DNA of 64,000 nucleotides from Mya arenaria (lineage: Eukaryota; Mollusca; Bivalvia; Myida; Myidae). Shown one piece after another: positions 36,981-48,837 of the stretch. A program made the translations under genes and the position numbers. The notes beneath the pieces are model-generated. The model did no database searches, was not told where the DNA came from, and saw only the letters and a program-made list of their open reading frames with translations. The first letter of the stretch is position 1; each line of letters opens with the position of its first letter. The DNA is taken from assembly GCF_026914265.1 (NCBI RefSeq), contig NC_069130.1:42338429-42402428 (forward strand). Direction: 5' to 3'.

Positions 36981-37898
36981 GGTTTGTGACGATTGAACAG
37001 TCTTTGCGTTTTCAATATTAAACACCTTGCTCTAATATCATAAAAAATACTCAGGTCAACGCTGAACTTTAGTTTCAACTCATTTTACCGAATATAAGCA
37101 TCGTATGTTACACATTATTGTTTTAACTATTTTTAAAAAAGAACATTACCTCATAGAATGTGTCGATTAAAACATTGTGTCAATGTTTCAAAGATAACTT
37201 ATACTATAACAAAAGCATATGTTGGGGTAATTTTCAACAGCATTGAGTTGTTCTTAATTACATTGTATGCTGTAGAAAAAAGTTCTTAGGAATCTTGACC
37301 AAAGTTTGAATCAATATTGTCAATAAGAGAACACAATTTTAAAAGTTGTGAAAACATATACGATTTTGATAGTTTTTATAATATACAGTAAAATTGGTTG
37401 AGATTGAGATATGACTTTGTATTTTTGTGATATTCGGACTGTAATATCGCAACAACAAAAACACACACAACAACAAAAACATCTTAGTAATAAAATTATA
37501 AAAGAAAACAGTTCAATAATAATTTATAATCGTGTAATGCAGTTGTCGTACTTTTCAAACATTTTGTGTGCACTTTCTGTGCGGGTAGGGGGAGTGCAAA
37601 ATCCTGCTGCACTTAATTCAAAATTATACGATGTGATACTCAACTTTTCGTTCTAATTTTAGGCTTACTTACTGCATTTGAAAACACATATAACTGGCCG
37701 TAATCTATTATTTATAAACGCCTCAATTGTGACATTTTCTACAAACTTAATAAAACTGCTATTACTTTGAAAGATGATATTAGCAAAAAGCAATACATAT
37801 TGTCATTTTCTGGTTTCTGTCTGCATATCTTCTAATGACAATAAAGTTTATATCGATACAATCTAATATTCTACTAATGTTATCTCATTAAAAGTCTC

Positions 37899-38060
37899 TT
37901 TCATCTTAAACATCGCCATGAATATTGCTCTTGGTCCAATACCTTGTAAAAGTTTCATCACAATCTGACAAACAATATTGTCCAGCAATAATCACTCATC
38001 AGATTGTCAATGGTTAACACTAATTGTTTGATGAGCGGCTAATTGGACCGCGTTTGAGGT
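37899..38060 (+). promoter_or_regulatory. Proximal copy of duplicated CDC25 upstream module (U1)
   Basis: It lies 110-270 bp upstream of the TATA box and contains 'gacaaacaatattgtccagc', 'aatcactcatcagattgtc' and 'gatgagcggctaattggacc'. The GTTTGAGG near 38045 is CHR-like (TTTGAG), an element known in cell-cycle promoters; that match is suggestive only. Present in the long units and absent from the short ones. Confidence 0.55.
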
Positions 38061-38111
38061 GTTCAGTAGGTAAATGAGCGTTGACTTGAGCGGCTCAGAG
38101 CGTCCGCCGCT

Positions 38112-38177
38112 CCAATCATCGTGCTTGAGTGAACAGCTGAATTATCTTAACGCCTTTGACTCAGATCGTATATAAAA
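38112..38177 (+). promoter_or_regulatory. CDC25 core promoter, CCAAT and TATA box (copy 1)
   Basis: CCAAT at 38112-38116 and TATATAAAA at 38169-38177, 102 bp ahead of the ATG at 38271, so transcription probably starts near 38200. Equivalent TATA boxes: 42120 (copy 2), 51109 (copy 5), 55060 (copy 6). Short units lack it, and copy 9's lies beyond the window. Confidence 0.75.
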
Positions 38178-38270
38178 CAGCCGATCTTCCAAATTTCATC
38201 ATATCTCTACCAAACGTTTACGTTTACACAACTTACTTAGACTGAATTGCTTTTAATAAAAATTTCAAAA

Positions 38271-39789
38271 ATGCCTCCACAGAGTTTGGATTTTTGTTCC
38301 GTGTCACCGTTGGCCCGCCGCTTCGCAGCGCAGTAAGTTGATTTTATTGTTGTTTATTATCATAACATCATTGTGAAATTTTTCAGTAAACAATAAAATG
38401 AACTTGTTTTTTTTGCTAGCACTCCAAATTGATTATCCGATATGACAATAAATTGCTAACTTTCCAGAAACATGAGAAAGAAGCTTTCCGTTGACCACGA
38501 TCTGAAATCAGAGGAAACAACATTGGAGGAAATTTTCTACAAGAACTTCAACAAACGTAGGATTGACGTCAATGACGTTTACCATGATCAGAAAAGACGC
38601 CGAACTTCTGAGGTCCACCCGAAGTCATCCCAAATCAATGACGTCATCACAAATGAGAGCCGATCGTCTACGAGTGACGTCATTCAGGCGGTTGAACGGC
38701 TGTCGACGAACTCCGACCTTGTGGCAGATGGGTCACGGGACAACGGGCTCCCGACCGTGGCCGGCAAACACAAGGATCTCATGGCCATTTTGCCGGAAAC
38801 GGTGAGTTTCGTTTAATTTCTAAAGAAGCTTAAATCAGTGTTCTGAATAACAGGGTATTTTAGGCGATAAATGCCTTTTTACGTTCACATCCAAAATGTA
38901 TTAATTTCTTATAATCCCCTCTTCAATAGAAAGCTTTCATTTTCTAGATAAGATTTTAAAATGCTAGTTATTATTATTTTGAAAAGAAAATGCCATCTCA
39001 ACATCCTCATCAGAAAATGATGCTATATTTTTCAGATGTCAGCTGTACTGAATGGCGACTACGACCACCATATTGATCACTTGACCGTCATTGACTGTAG
39101 ATACCCGTACGAGTTTGAAGGAGGCCATATCCGGGGCGCCATTAATCTCTACACAAAGGACTCCATCCGGAACTTCCTGAACGAGACAATGACCTCATCA
39201 GAAAAGAATCACGTGATCGTTTTTCACTGCGAGTTCTCATCAGAACGAGGCCCAAAGATGTACCGCCATCTTAGATCGCTGGATCGTGAATCGAACAAGG
39301 ATTCTTACCCACAACTGAACTTCCCAGAGGTTTACCTCTTGGAAGGCGGATACAAGGAGTTTTATCACCAGTTCCAGGTATGTGCTATATTTAATATTTT
39401 ATTGGTATAAATTTGTTTAGCATGTGGACGTTGGTTTCTTATTTCCAAGGCGAACGATAATGCACGCTGTACCCGGTCACATTTTCTTGACTTAAAAGAT
39501 AAAACAGTTAAGAAAAATAATAATTTAATTTTATATTAAGATATTCATGTTTGACATACATATAATTATTAAACTATTCACACCAATAATATTTAAATAT
39601 GTATTGTGGTTTTTCTCCTTTCAGGACCAGTGCTTTCCCCAAATCTATGTTCCCATGTTGCACCAGGAGCACGTGGACGACTTACGTCACTTCCGTGTCA
39701 AGTCCAAGTCGTGGGCGGCAGGCGACAAACCACGTCACAGATCACGTTTAAGTAAATCTGCTGGAAGTTCTCTCAGACTTACCTTCTGA
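38271..39789 (+). CDS. cdc25: CDC25-type M-phase inducer phosphatase, copy 1 (long unit)
   Basis: Dual-specificity phosphatase that removes inhibitory phosphates from cyclin-dependent kinases to drive cell-cycle entry. Exons are 38271-38332, 38468-38801, 39036-39377 and 39625-39789, with GT-AG borders, phases 2/0/0, and 903 nt for 300 residues. The start MPPQSLDFCSVSPLARRF is the only ATG after the TATA box that gives a full frame. Residues 50-68 hold KRR and KRRRTS, a bipartite nuclear signal overlapping a basic Ser/Thr site of the type that recruits 14-3-3. The catalytic rhodanese-like domain runs from LPTVAGKHKDLMAILPET through VIDCRYPYEFEGGHIRGAI. The active-site loop HCEFSSERG has its Cys at about 197 and Arg at 203. 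VYLLEGGYKEFY and KSKSWAAGDK follow. The regulatory N-terminus is very short compared with vertebrate CDC25 (about 470-570 residues). Intact; poly(A) signal AATAAA at 40064. Confidence 0.94.
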
Positions 39790-40063
39790 TTTAACAATGG
39801 TCAGCAGCTGATAAAACTCGCCATTGGAATACCTGGAGTTGACTGGATGCATGCCACAAATTAGCCAAAGTTGACATGTCATTCGCCCATACGCAATCGT
39901 ACCAACATATGTCATTGTTTTGTTTGTTATTATGTGCTGTTATACTTTCTATCCTCGTTCCTTTCATATTGCTCTCTCTGTCTTTCCGAAATACGTTGAA
40001 AATATGTTTTATTATGTTTTAAAATCGTTTTGTTTTGATTAATGGTTCAAACTGAGTTTATCA

Positions 40064-40069
40064 AATAAA
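40064..40069 (+). terminator. Polyadenylation signal AATAAA, CDC25 copy 1
   Basis: AATAAA lies 275 bp after the stop codon, followed by 'tttgatttactggtatttg' with a GT-rich tract. The same signal is present at the equivalent place after every other copy in the array (for example 44006 in copy 2). Confidence 0.75.
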
Positions 40070-42220
40070 TTTGATTTACTGGTATTTGTTTTGTGTTTCA
40101 TAACAATGATACTGACGAACGTTCAAATTTCAAAACTTTAGTTCACCCAAGTTGTTGGACATAAGATTTACCGTTAGGTGTGCGTAACTTAGCGCGTTTA
40201 TAAGCACAACGTCAAAAGCCTCTATTTATTATGTTCAATTTGGTGTAGAATGCGCACTTCCAGGGGTACGCACAGATCTTTAATCTCAAATTCTGGTACA
40301 ATCCAAACGGGTTCGCATTTACTAAAACGTTAATGTGAAACGGCCTAGAACAGAGTCCTTGGGAGACCAAAGCGCCGATCCTAAAAATGTGGAATTACAA
40401 GTGTCGTGCAAGAGAGGAGACATTTAAAAAAAAGATCATCTCACTGCAAAAGTGGGTGAATTTACTTTCGAAATAAGTTATAGAGAAAAAAGATTATCTT
40501 AACCTTATAAAATCAAAAACCACAACAACGTTACATGTTTCACAAAAGGTTCTGGCAATTAGAATATCAGAAATCACAACTTGGTCTTATGACTGATGCT
40601 TTTATCATATTCCAGACATTCACAGGGTCAGTGAGACCATTTTCATTAACGAGTTATACTTCGTGTTTTAATGTTTTATCAAAATAGAATAGATAAAGCA
40701 TTGACTTTGATTTGAGAATCTCAGATAAGATCAGTTATTTCAATAAATGTAATTTCAAAAGGAATTTATTTCATCTGTACCGGCGCCATGAATACTGCTC
40801 TAGGTTCCTTTACATTTAATAGTTTTATCACCATATGACAAACAATATTGTCAATTAATAGTCACTCATCAGAGTGACGATGGCAAACACAAACTGATTG
40901 ATGAGCCGCTAATTGGGCCAAGTTTGAGATGGGTTAGTGACGATTGAACAGTCTTTGCGTTTTCAATATTAAACACCTGGCTCCAATATCATAAAAAATA
41001 CTCAGGTCAACGCTGAACTTTAGTTTCAACTCATTTTACCGAATAAAAGCATCGTATGTTACACATTATTGTTTTAACTATTTTTAAAAAAGAACATTAC
41101 CTCATAGAATGTGTCGATTAAAACATTGTGTCAATGTTTCAAAGATAACTTATACTATAACAAAAGCATATGTTGGGGTAATTTTCAACAGCATTGAGTT
41201 GTTCTTAGTTACATTGTATGTTGTAGAAAAAAGTTCTTAGGAATCTTGACCAAAGTTTGAATCAATATTGTCAATAAGAGAACACAATTTTAAAAGTTGT
41301 GAAAACATATACGATTTTGATAGTTTTTATAATATACAGTAAAATTGGTTGAGATTGAGATATGACTTTGTATTTTTGTGATATTCGGACTGTAATATCG
41401 CAACAACAAAAACACACACAACAACAAAAACATCTTAGTAATAAAATTATAAAAGAAAACAGTTCAATAATAATTTATAATCGTGTAATGCAGTTGTCGT
41501 ACTGTTCAAACATTTTGTGTGCATTTTCTGTGCGGGTAGGGGGAGTGCAAAATCCTGCTGCACTTAATTCAAAATTATACGATGTGATACTCAACTTTTC
41601 GTTCTAATATTAGGCTTACTTACTACATTTGAAAACACATATAACTGGCCGTAATCTATTATTTATAAACGACTCAATTGTGACATTTTCTACAAACTTA
41701 ATAAAACTGCTATTACTTTGAAAGATGATATTAGCAAAAAGCAATACATATTGTCATTTTCTGGTTTCTGTCTGCATATCTTCTAATGACAATAAAGTTT
41801 ATATCGATACAATCTAATATTCTACTTATGTTATCTCATTAAAAGTCTCTTTCATCTGAAACATCGCCATGAATATTGCTCTTGGTCCAATACCTTGTAA
41901 AAGTTTCATCACAATCTGACAAACAATATTGTCCAGCAATAATCACTCATCAGATTGTCAATGGTTAACACTAATTGTTTGATGAGCGGCTAATTGGACC
42001 GCGTTTGAGGTGTTCAGTAGGTAAATGAGCGTTGACTTGAGCGGCTCAGAGCGTCCGCCGCTCCAATCATCGTGCTTGAGTGAACAGCTGAATTATCTTA
42101 ACGCCTTTGACTCAGATCGTATATAAAACAGCCGATCTTCCAAATTTCATCATATCTCTACCAAACGTTTACGATTACACAACTTACTTAGACTGAACTG
42201 CTTTAATAGAAATTTCAAAA

Positions 42221-43731
42221 ATGCCTCCACAGAGTTTGGATTTTTGTTCCGTGTCACCGTTGGCCCGCCGCTTCGCAGCGCAGTAAGTTGATTTTATTGT
42301 TGTTTATTATCATTGTGAAATTTTTCAGTAAACAATAAAATGAACTTGTTTTTTTTGCTAGCACTCCAAATTGATTATCCGATATGACAATAAATTGCTA
42401 ACTTTCCAGAAACATGAGAAAGAAGCTTTCCGTTGACCACGATCTGAAATCAGAGGAAACAACATTGGAGGAAATTTTCTACAAGAACTTCAACAAACGT
42501 AGGATTGACGTCAATGACGTTTACCATGATCAGAAAAGACGCCGAACTTCTGAGGTCCACCCGAAGTCATCCCAAATCAATGACGTCATCACAAATGAGA
42601 GCCGATCGTCTACGAGTGACGTCATTCAGGCGGTTGAACGGCTGTCGACGAACTCCGACCTTGTGGCAGATGGGTCACGGGACAACGGGCTCCCGACCGT
42701 GGCCGGCAAACACAAGGATCTCATGGCCATTTTGCCGGAAACGGTGAGTTTCGTTTAATTTCTAAAGAAGCTTAAATCAGTGTTCTGAATAACAGGGTAT
42801 TTTAGGCGATAAATGCCTTTTTACGTTCACATCCAAAATGTATTAATTTCTTATAATCCCCTCTTCAATAGAAAGCTTTCATTTTCTAGATAAGATTTTA
42901 AAATGCTAGTTATTATTATTTTGAAAAGAAAATGCCATCTCAACATCCTCATCAGAAAATGATGCTATATTTTTCAGATGTCAGCTGTACTGAATGGCGA
43001 CTACGACCACCATATTGATCACTTGACCGTCATTGACTGTAGATACCCGTACGAGTTTGAAGGAGGCCATATCCGGGGCGCCATTAATCTCTACACAAAG
43101 GACTCCATCCGGAACTTCCTGAACGAGACAATGACCTCATCAGAAAAGAATCACGTGATCGTTTTTCACTGCGAGTTCTCATCAGAACGAGGCCCAAAGA
43201 TGTACCGCCATCTTAGATCGCTGGATCGTGAATCGAACAAGGATTCTTACCCACAACTGAACTTCCCAGAGGTTTACCTCTTGGAAGGCGGATACAAGGA
43301 GTTTTATCACCAGTTCCAGGTATGTGCTATATTTAATATTTTATTGGTATAAATTTGTTTAGCATGTGGACGTTGGTTTCTTATTTCCAAGGCGAACGAT
43401 AATGCACGCTGTACCCGGTCACATTTTCTTGACTTAAAAGATAAAACAGTTAAGAAAAATAATAATTTAATTTTATATTAAGATATTCATGTTTGACATA
43501 CATATAATTATTAAACTATTCACACCAATAATATTTAAATATGTATTGTGGTTTTTCTCCTTTCAGGACCAGTGCTTTCCCCAAATCTATGTTCCCATGT
43601 TGCACCAGGAGCACGTGGACGACTTACGTCACTTCCGTGTCAAGTCCAAGTCGTGGGCGGCAGGCGACAAACCACGTCACAGATCACGTTTAAGTAAATC
43701 TGCTGGAAGTTCTCTCAGACTTACCTTCTGA
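42221..43731 (+). CDS. cdc25: CDC25-type phosphatase, copy 2 (long unit), intact
   Basis: Exons are 42221-42282, 42410-42743, 42978-43319 and 43567-43731. The product is the same 300 residues as copy 1 in every stretch compared; differences are confined to introns and flanks (intron 1 lacks the 'aacatcat' block, the TATA-to-ATG region has single changes). It carries its own TATA box (42120), promoter modules and AATAAA (44006), so it should be independently transcribed. The whole unit looks identical to copy 6, 12,940 bp away, in the stretches I compared. Confidence 0.93.
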
Positions 43732-45046
43732 TTTAACAATGGTCAGCAGCTGATAAAACTCGCCATTGGAATACCTGGAGATGACTGGATGCATGCCACA
43801 AATTAGCCAAAGTTGACATGTCATACGCCCATACGCAATCGTACCAACATATGTCATTGTTTTGTTTGTTATTATGTGCTGTTATACTTTCTATTCTCGT
43901 TCCTTTCATATTGCTCTCTCTGTCTTTCCGAAATACGTTGAAAATATGTTTTATTATGTTTTAAAATCGTTTTGTTTTGATTAATGGTTCAAACTGAGTT
44001 TATCAAATAAATTTGATTTACTGGTATTTGTTTTGTGTTTCATAACAATGATACTGACGAACGTTCAAATTTCAAAACTTTAGTTCACCCAAGTTGTTGG
44101 ACATAAGATTTACCGTTAGGTGTGCGTAACTTAGCGCGTTTATAAGCACAACGTCAAAAGCCTCTATTTATTCTGTTCAATTTGGTGTAGAATGCGCACT
44201 TCCAGGGGTACGCACAGATCTTTAATCTCAAATTCTGGTACAATCCAAACGGGTTCGCATTTACTAAAACGTTAATGTGAAACGGCCTAGAACAGAGTCC
44301 TTGGGAGACCAAAGCGCCGATCCTAAAAATGTGGAATTACAAGTGTCGTGCAAGAGAGGAGACATTTAAAAAAAGATCATCTCACTGCAGAAGTGGGTGA
44401 ATTTACTTTCGAAATAAGTTATGGAGAAAAAAGATTATCTTAACCTTATAAAATCAAAAACCACAACAACGTTACATGTTTCACAAAAGGTTCTGGCAAT
44501 TAGAATATCAGAAATCACAATTTGGTCTTATGACTGATGCTTTTATCATATTCCAGACATTCACAGGGTCGGTGAGACCATTTTCATTAACGAGTAATGC
44601 TTCGTGTTTTAATGTTCTATAAAATAGAATAAATAAGGCATTGACTTTGACTTGAGAATCTCATATACGATCAGTTATTTCAATAAATGTAATTTCAAAA
44701 GGAATTTATTTCATCTGTACCGGCGCCATGAATACTGCTCTAGGTTCCTTTACATTTAATAGTTTTATCACCATATGACAAACAATATTGTCAATTAATA
44801 GTCACTCATCAGAGTGACGATGGCAAACACAAACTGATTGATGAGCCGCTAATTGGGCCAAGTTTGAGATGGGTTAGTGACGATTGAACAGTCTTTGCGT
44901 TTTCAATATTAAACACCTGGCTCCAATATCATAAAAAATACTCAGGTCAACGCTGAACTTTAGTTTCAACTCATTTTACCGAATAAAAGCATCGTATGTT
45001 ACACATTATTGTATGTTTTAACTATTTTTAAAAAAGAACATTACCT

Positions 45047-46284
45047 CAAACGTAGGATTGACGTCAATGACGTTTACCATGATCAGAAAAGACGCCGAAC
45101 TTCTGAGGTCCACCCGAAGTCATCCCAAATCAATGACGTCATCACAAATGAGAGCCGATCGTCTACGAGTGACGTCATTCAGGCGGTTGAACGGCTGTCG
45201 ACGAACTCCGACCTTGTGGCAGATGGGTCACGGGACAACGGGCTCCCGACCGTGGCCGGCAAACACAAGGATCTCATGGCCATTTTGCCGGAAACGGTGA
45301 GTTTCGTTTAATTTCTAAAGAAGCTTAAATCAGTGTTCTGAATAACAGGGTATTTTAGGCGATAAATGCCTTTTTACGTTCACATCCAAAATGTATTAAT
45401 TTCTTATAATCCCCTCTTCAATAGAAAGCTTTCATTTTCTAGATAAGATTTTAAAATGCTAGTTATTATTATTTTGAAAAGAAAATGCCATCTCAACATC
45501 CTCATCAGAAAATGATGCTATATTTTTCAGATGTCAGCTGTACTGAATGGCGACTACGACCACCATATTGATCACTTGACCGTCATTGACTGTAGATACC
45601 CGTACGAGTTTGAAGGAGGCCATATCCGGGGCGCCATTAATCTCTACACAAAGGACTCAATCCGGAACTTCCTGAACGAGACAATGACCTCATCAGAAAA
45701 GAATCACGTGATCGTTTTTCACTGCGAGTTCTCATCAGAACGAGGCCCAAAGATGTACCGCCATCTTAGATCGCTGGATCGTGAATCGAACAAGGATTCT
45801 TACCCACAACTGAACTTCCCAGAGGTTTACCTCTTGGAAGGCGGATACAAGGAGTTTTATCACCAGTTCCAGGTATGTGCTATATTTAATATTTTATTGG
45901 TATAAATTTGTTTAGCATGTGGACGTTGGTTTCTTATTTCCAAGGCGAACGATAATGCACGCTGTACCCGGTCACATTTTCTTGACTTAAAAGATAAAAC
46001 AGTTAAGAAAAATAATAATTTAATTTTATATTAAGATATTCATGTTTGACATACATATAATTATTAAACTATTCACACCAATAATATTTAAATATGTATT
46101 GTGGTTTTTCTCCTTTCAGGACCAGTGCTTTCCCCAAATCTATGTTCCCATGTTGCACCAGGAGCACGTGGACGACTTACGTCACTTCCGTGTCAAGTCC
46201 AAGTCGTGGGCGGCAGGCGACAAACCACGTCACAGATCACGTTTAAGTAAATCTGCTGGAAGTTCTCTCAGACTTACCTTCTGA
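45047..46284 (+). pseudogene. cdc25: CDC25 copy 3 (short unit), 5'-truncated, catalytic exons intact
   Basis: Upstream sequence 'aagaacattacctca' joins directly to mid-exon 2 ('aacgtaggattgac'). This deletes about 1.39 kb holding the proximal promoter, TATA box, exon 1 and the first ~29 codons of exon 2. The remaining parts are exon 2' to 45296, exon 3 45531-45872 and exon 4 46120-46284, all in frame with sound splice sites. No ATG is in frame until the Met of LMAILPET (good context, ctcatgg) or the first codon of exon 3 (MSAVLNGDY). Translation from these would give a catalytic-only protein of roughly 170-177 residues. It could be a pseudogene or a truncated but active phosphatase. Confidence 0.85.
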
Positions 46285-47599
46285 TTTAACAATGGTCAGC
46301 AGCTGATAAAACTCGCCATTGGAATACCTGGAGATGACTGGATGCATGCCACAAATTAGCCAAAGTTGACATGTCATACGCCCATACGCAATCGTACCAA
46401 CATATGTCATTGTTTTGTTTGTTATTATGTGCTGTTATACTTTCTATTCTCGTTCCTTTCATATTGCTCTCTCTGTCTTTCCGAAATACGTTGAAAATAT
46501 GTTTTATTATGTTTTAAAATCGTTTTGTTTTGATTAATGGTTCAAACTGAGTTTATCAAATAAATTTGATTTACTGGTATTTGTTTTGTGTTTCATAACA
46601 ATGATACTGACGAACGTTCAAATTTCAAAACTTTAGTTCACCCAAGTTGTTGGACATAAGATTTACCGTTAGGTGTGCGTAACTTAGCGCGTTTATAAGC
46701 ACAACGTCAAAAGCCTCTATTTATTCTGTTCAATTTGGTGTAGAATGCGCACTTCCAGGGGTACGCACAGATCTTTAATCTCAAATTCTGGTACAATCCA
46801 AACGGGTTCGCATTTACTAAAACGTTAATGTGAAACGGCCTAGAACAGAGTCCTTGGGAGACCAAAGCGCCGATCCTAAAAATGTGGAATTACAAGTGTC
46901 GTGCAAGAGAGGAGACATTTAAAAAAAGATCATCTCACTGCAGAAGTGGGTGAATTTACTTTCGAAATAAGTTATGGAGAAAAAAGATTATCTTAACCTT
47001 ATAAAATCAAAAACCACAACAACGTTACATGTTTCACAAAAGGTTCTGGCAATTAGAATATCAGAAATCACAATTTGGTCTTATGACTGATGCTTTTATC
47101 ATATTCCAGACATTCACAGGGTCGGTGAGACCATTTTCATTAACGAGTAATGCTTCGTGTTTTAATGTTCTATAAAATAGAATAAATAAGGCATTGACTT
47201 TGACTTGAGAATCTCATATACGATCAGTTATTTCAATAAATGTAATTTCAAAAGGAATTTATTTCATCTGTACCGGCGCCATGAATACTGCTCTAGGTTC
47301 CTTTACATTTAATAGTTTTATCACCATATGACAAACAATATTGTCAATTAATAGTCACTCATCAGAGTGACGATGGCAAACACAAACTGATTGATGAGCC
47401 GCTAATTGGGCCAAGTTTGAGATGGGTTAGTGACGATTGAACAGTCTTTGCGTTTTCAATATTAAACACCTGGCTCCAATATCATAAAAAATACTCAGGT
47501 CAACGCTGAACTTTAGTTTCAACTCATTTTACCGAATAAAAGCATCGTATGTTACACATTATTGTATGTTTTAACTATTTTTAAAAAAGAACATTACCT

Positions 47600-48837
47600 C
47601 AAACGTAGGATTGACGTCAATGACGTTTACCATGATCAGAAAAGACGCCGAACTTCTGAGGTCCACCCGAAGTCATCCCAAATCAATGACGTCATCACAA
47701 ATGAGAGCCGATCGTCTACGAGTGACGTCATTCAGGCGGTTGAACGGCTGTCGACGAACTCCGACCTTGTGGCAGATGGGTCACGGGACAACGGGCTCCC
47801 GACCGTGGCCGGCAAACACAAGGATCTCATGGCCATTTTGCCGGAAACGGTGAGTTTCGTTTAATTTCTAAAGAAGCTTAAATCAGTGTTCTGAATAACA
47901 GGGTATTTTAGGCGATAAATGCCTTTTTACGTTCACATCCAAAATGTATTAATTTCTTATAATCCCCTCTTCAATAGAAAGCTTTCATTTTCTAGATAAG
48001 ATTTTAAAATGCTAGTTATTATTATTTTGAAAAGAAAATGCCATCTCAACATCCTCATCAGAAAATGATGCTATATTTTTCAGATGTCAGCTGTACTGAA
48101 TGGCGACTACGACCACCATATTGATCACTTGACCGTCATTGACTGTAGATACCCGTACGAGTTTGAAGGAGGCCATATCCGGGGCGCCATTAATCTCTAC
48201 ACATAGGACTCAATCCGGAACTTCCTGAACGAGACAATGACCTCATCAGAAAAGAATCACGTGATCGTTTTTCACTGCGAGTTCTCATCAGAACGAGGCC
48301 CAAAGATGTACCGCCATCTTAGATCGCTGGATCGTGAATCGAACAAGGATTCTTACCCACAACTGAACTTCCCAGAGGTTTACCTCTTGGAAGGCGGATA
48401 CAAGGAGTTTTATCACCAGTTCCAGGTATGTGCTATATTTAATATTTTATTGGTATAAATTTGTTTAGCATGTGGACGTTGGTTTCTTATTTCCAAGGCG
48501 AACGATAATGCACGCTGTACCCGGTCACATTTTCTTGACTTAAAAGATAAAACAGTTAAGAAAAATAATAATTTAATTTTATATTAAGATATTCATGTTT
48601 GACATACATATAATTATTAAACTATTCAAAACAATAATATTTAAATATGTATTGTGGTTTTTCTCCTTTCAGGACCAGTGCTTTCCCCAAATCTATGTTC
48701 CCATGTTGCACCAGGAGCACGTGGACGACTTACGTCACTTCCGTGTCAAGTCCAAGTCGTGGGCGGCAGGCGACAAACCACGTCACAGATCACGTTTAAG
48801 TAAATCTGCTGGAAGTTCTCTCAGACTTACCTTCTGA
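47600..48837 (+). pseudogene. cdc25: CDC25 copy 4 (short unit), truncated and with a nonsense codon
   Basis: Same deletion junction as copy 3. Parts: exon 2' to 47849, exon 3 48084-48425, exon 4 48673-48837. In exon 3 the codon after NLYT is TAG (48204-48206) where all other copies have AAG, ahead of the active-site Cys. This copy therefore cannot make the catalytic domain from the usual starts. Intron 3 also differs at 'ttcaaaacaata'. It is the clearest pseudogene in the array. Confidence 0.9.

Noticed and set aside
37411-37656. 81-residue open frame repeated in long CDC25 units
   Set aside because: Its repetition follows from unit duplication. It is AT-rich and low complexity, and is broken or altered by small indels in units 5 and 9.
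39547-39624. N-terminal part of the open frame before CDC25 exon 4, and the -1 frame ORFs over exon 2
   Set aside because: Intron sequence ahead of a strong acceptor (tttctcctttcag), and an overlapping alternate frame without family similarity.
45009-45047. Upstream extension of the frame in short CDC25 units as a new N-terminus
   Set aside because: The frame is open across the junction, but it starts at TTG rather than ATG and there is no evidence of a start codon nearby.
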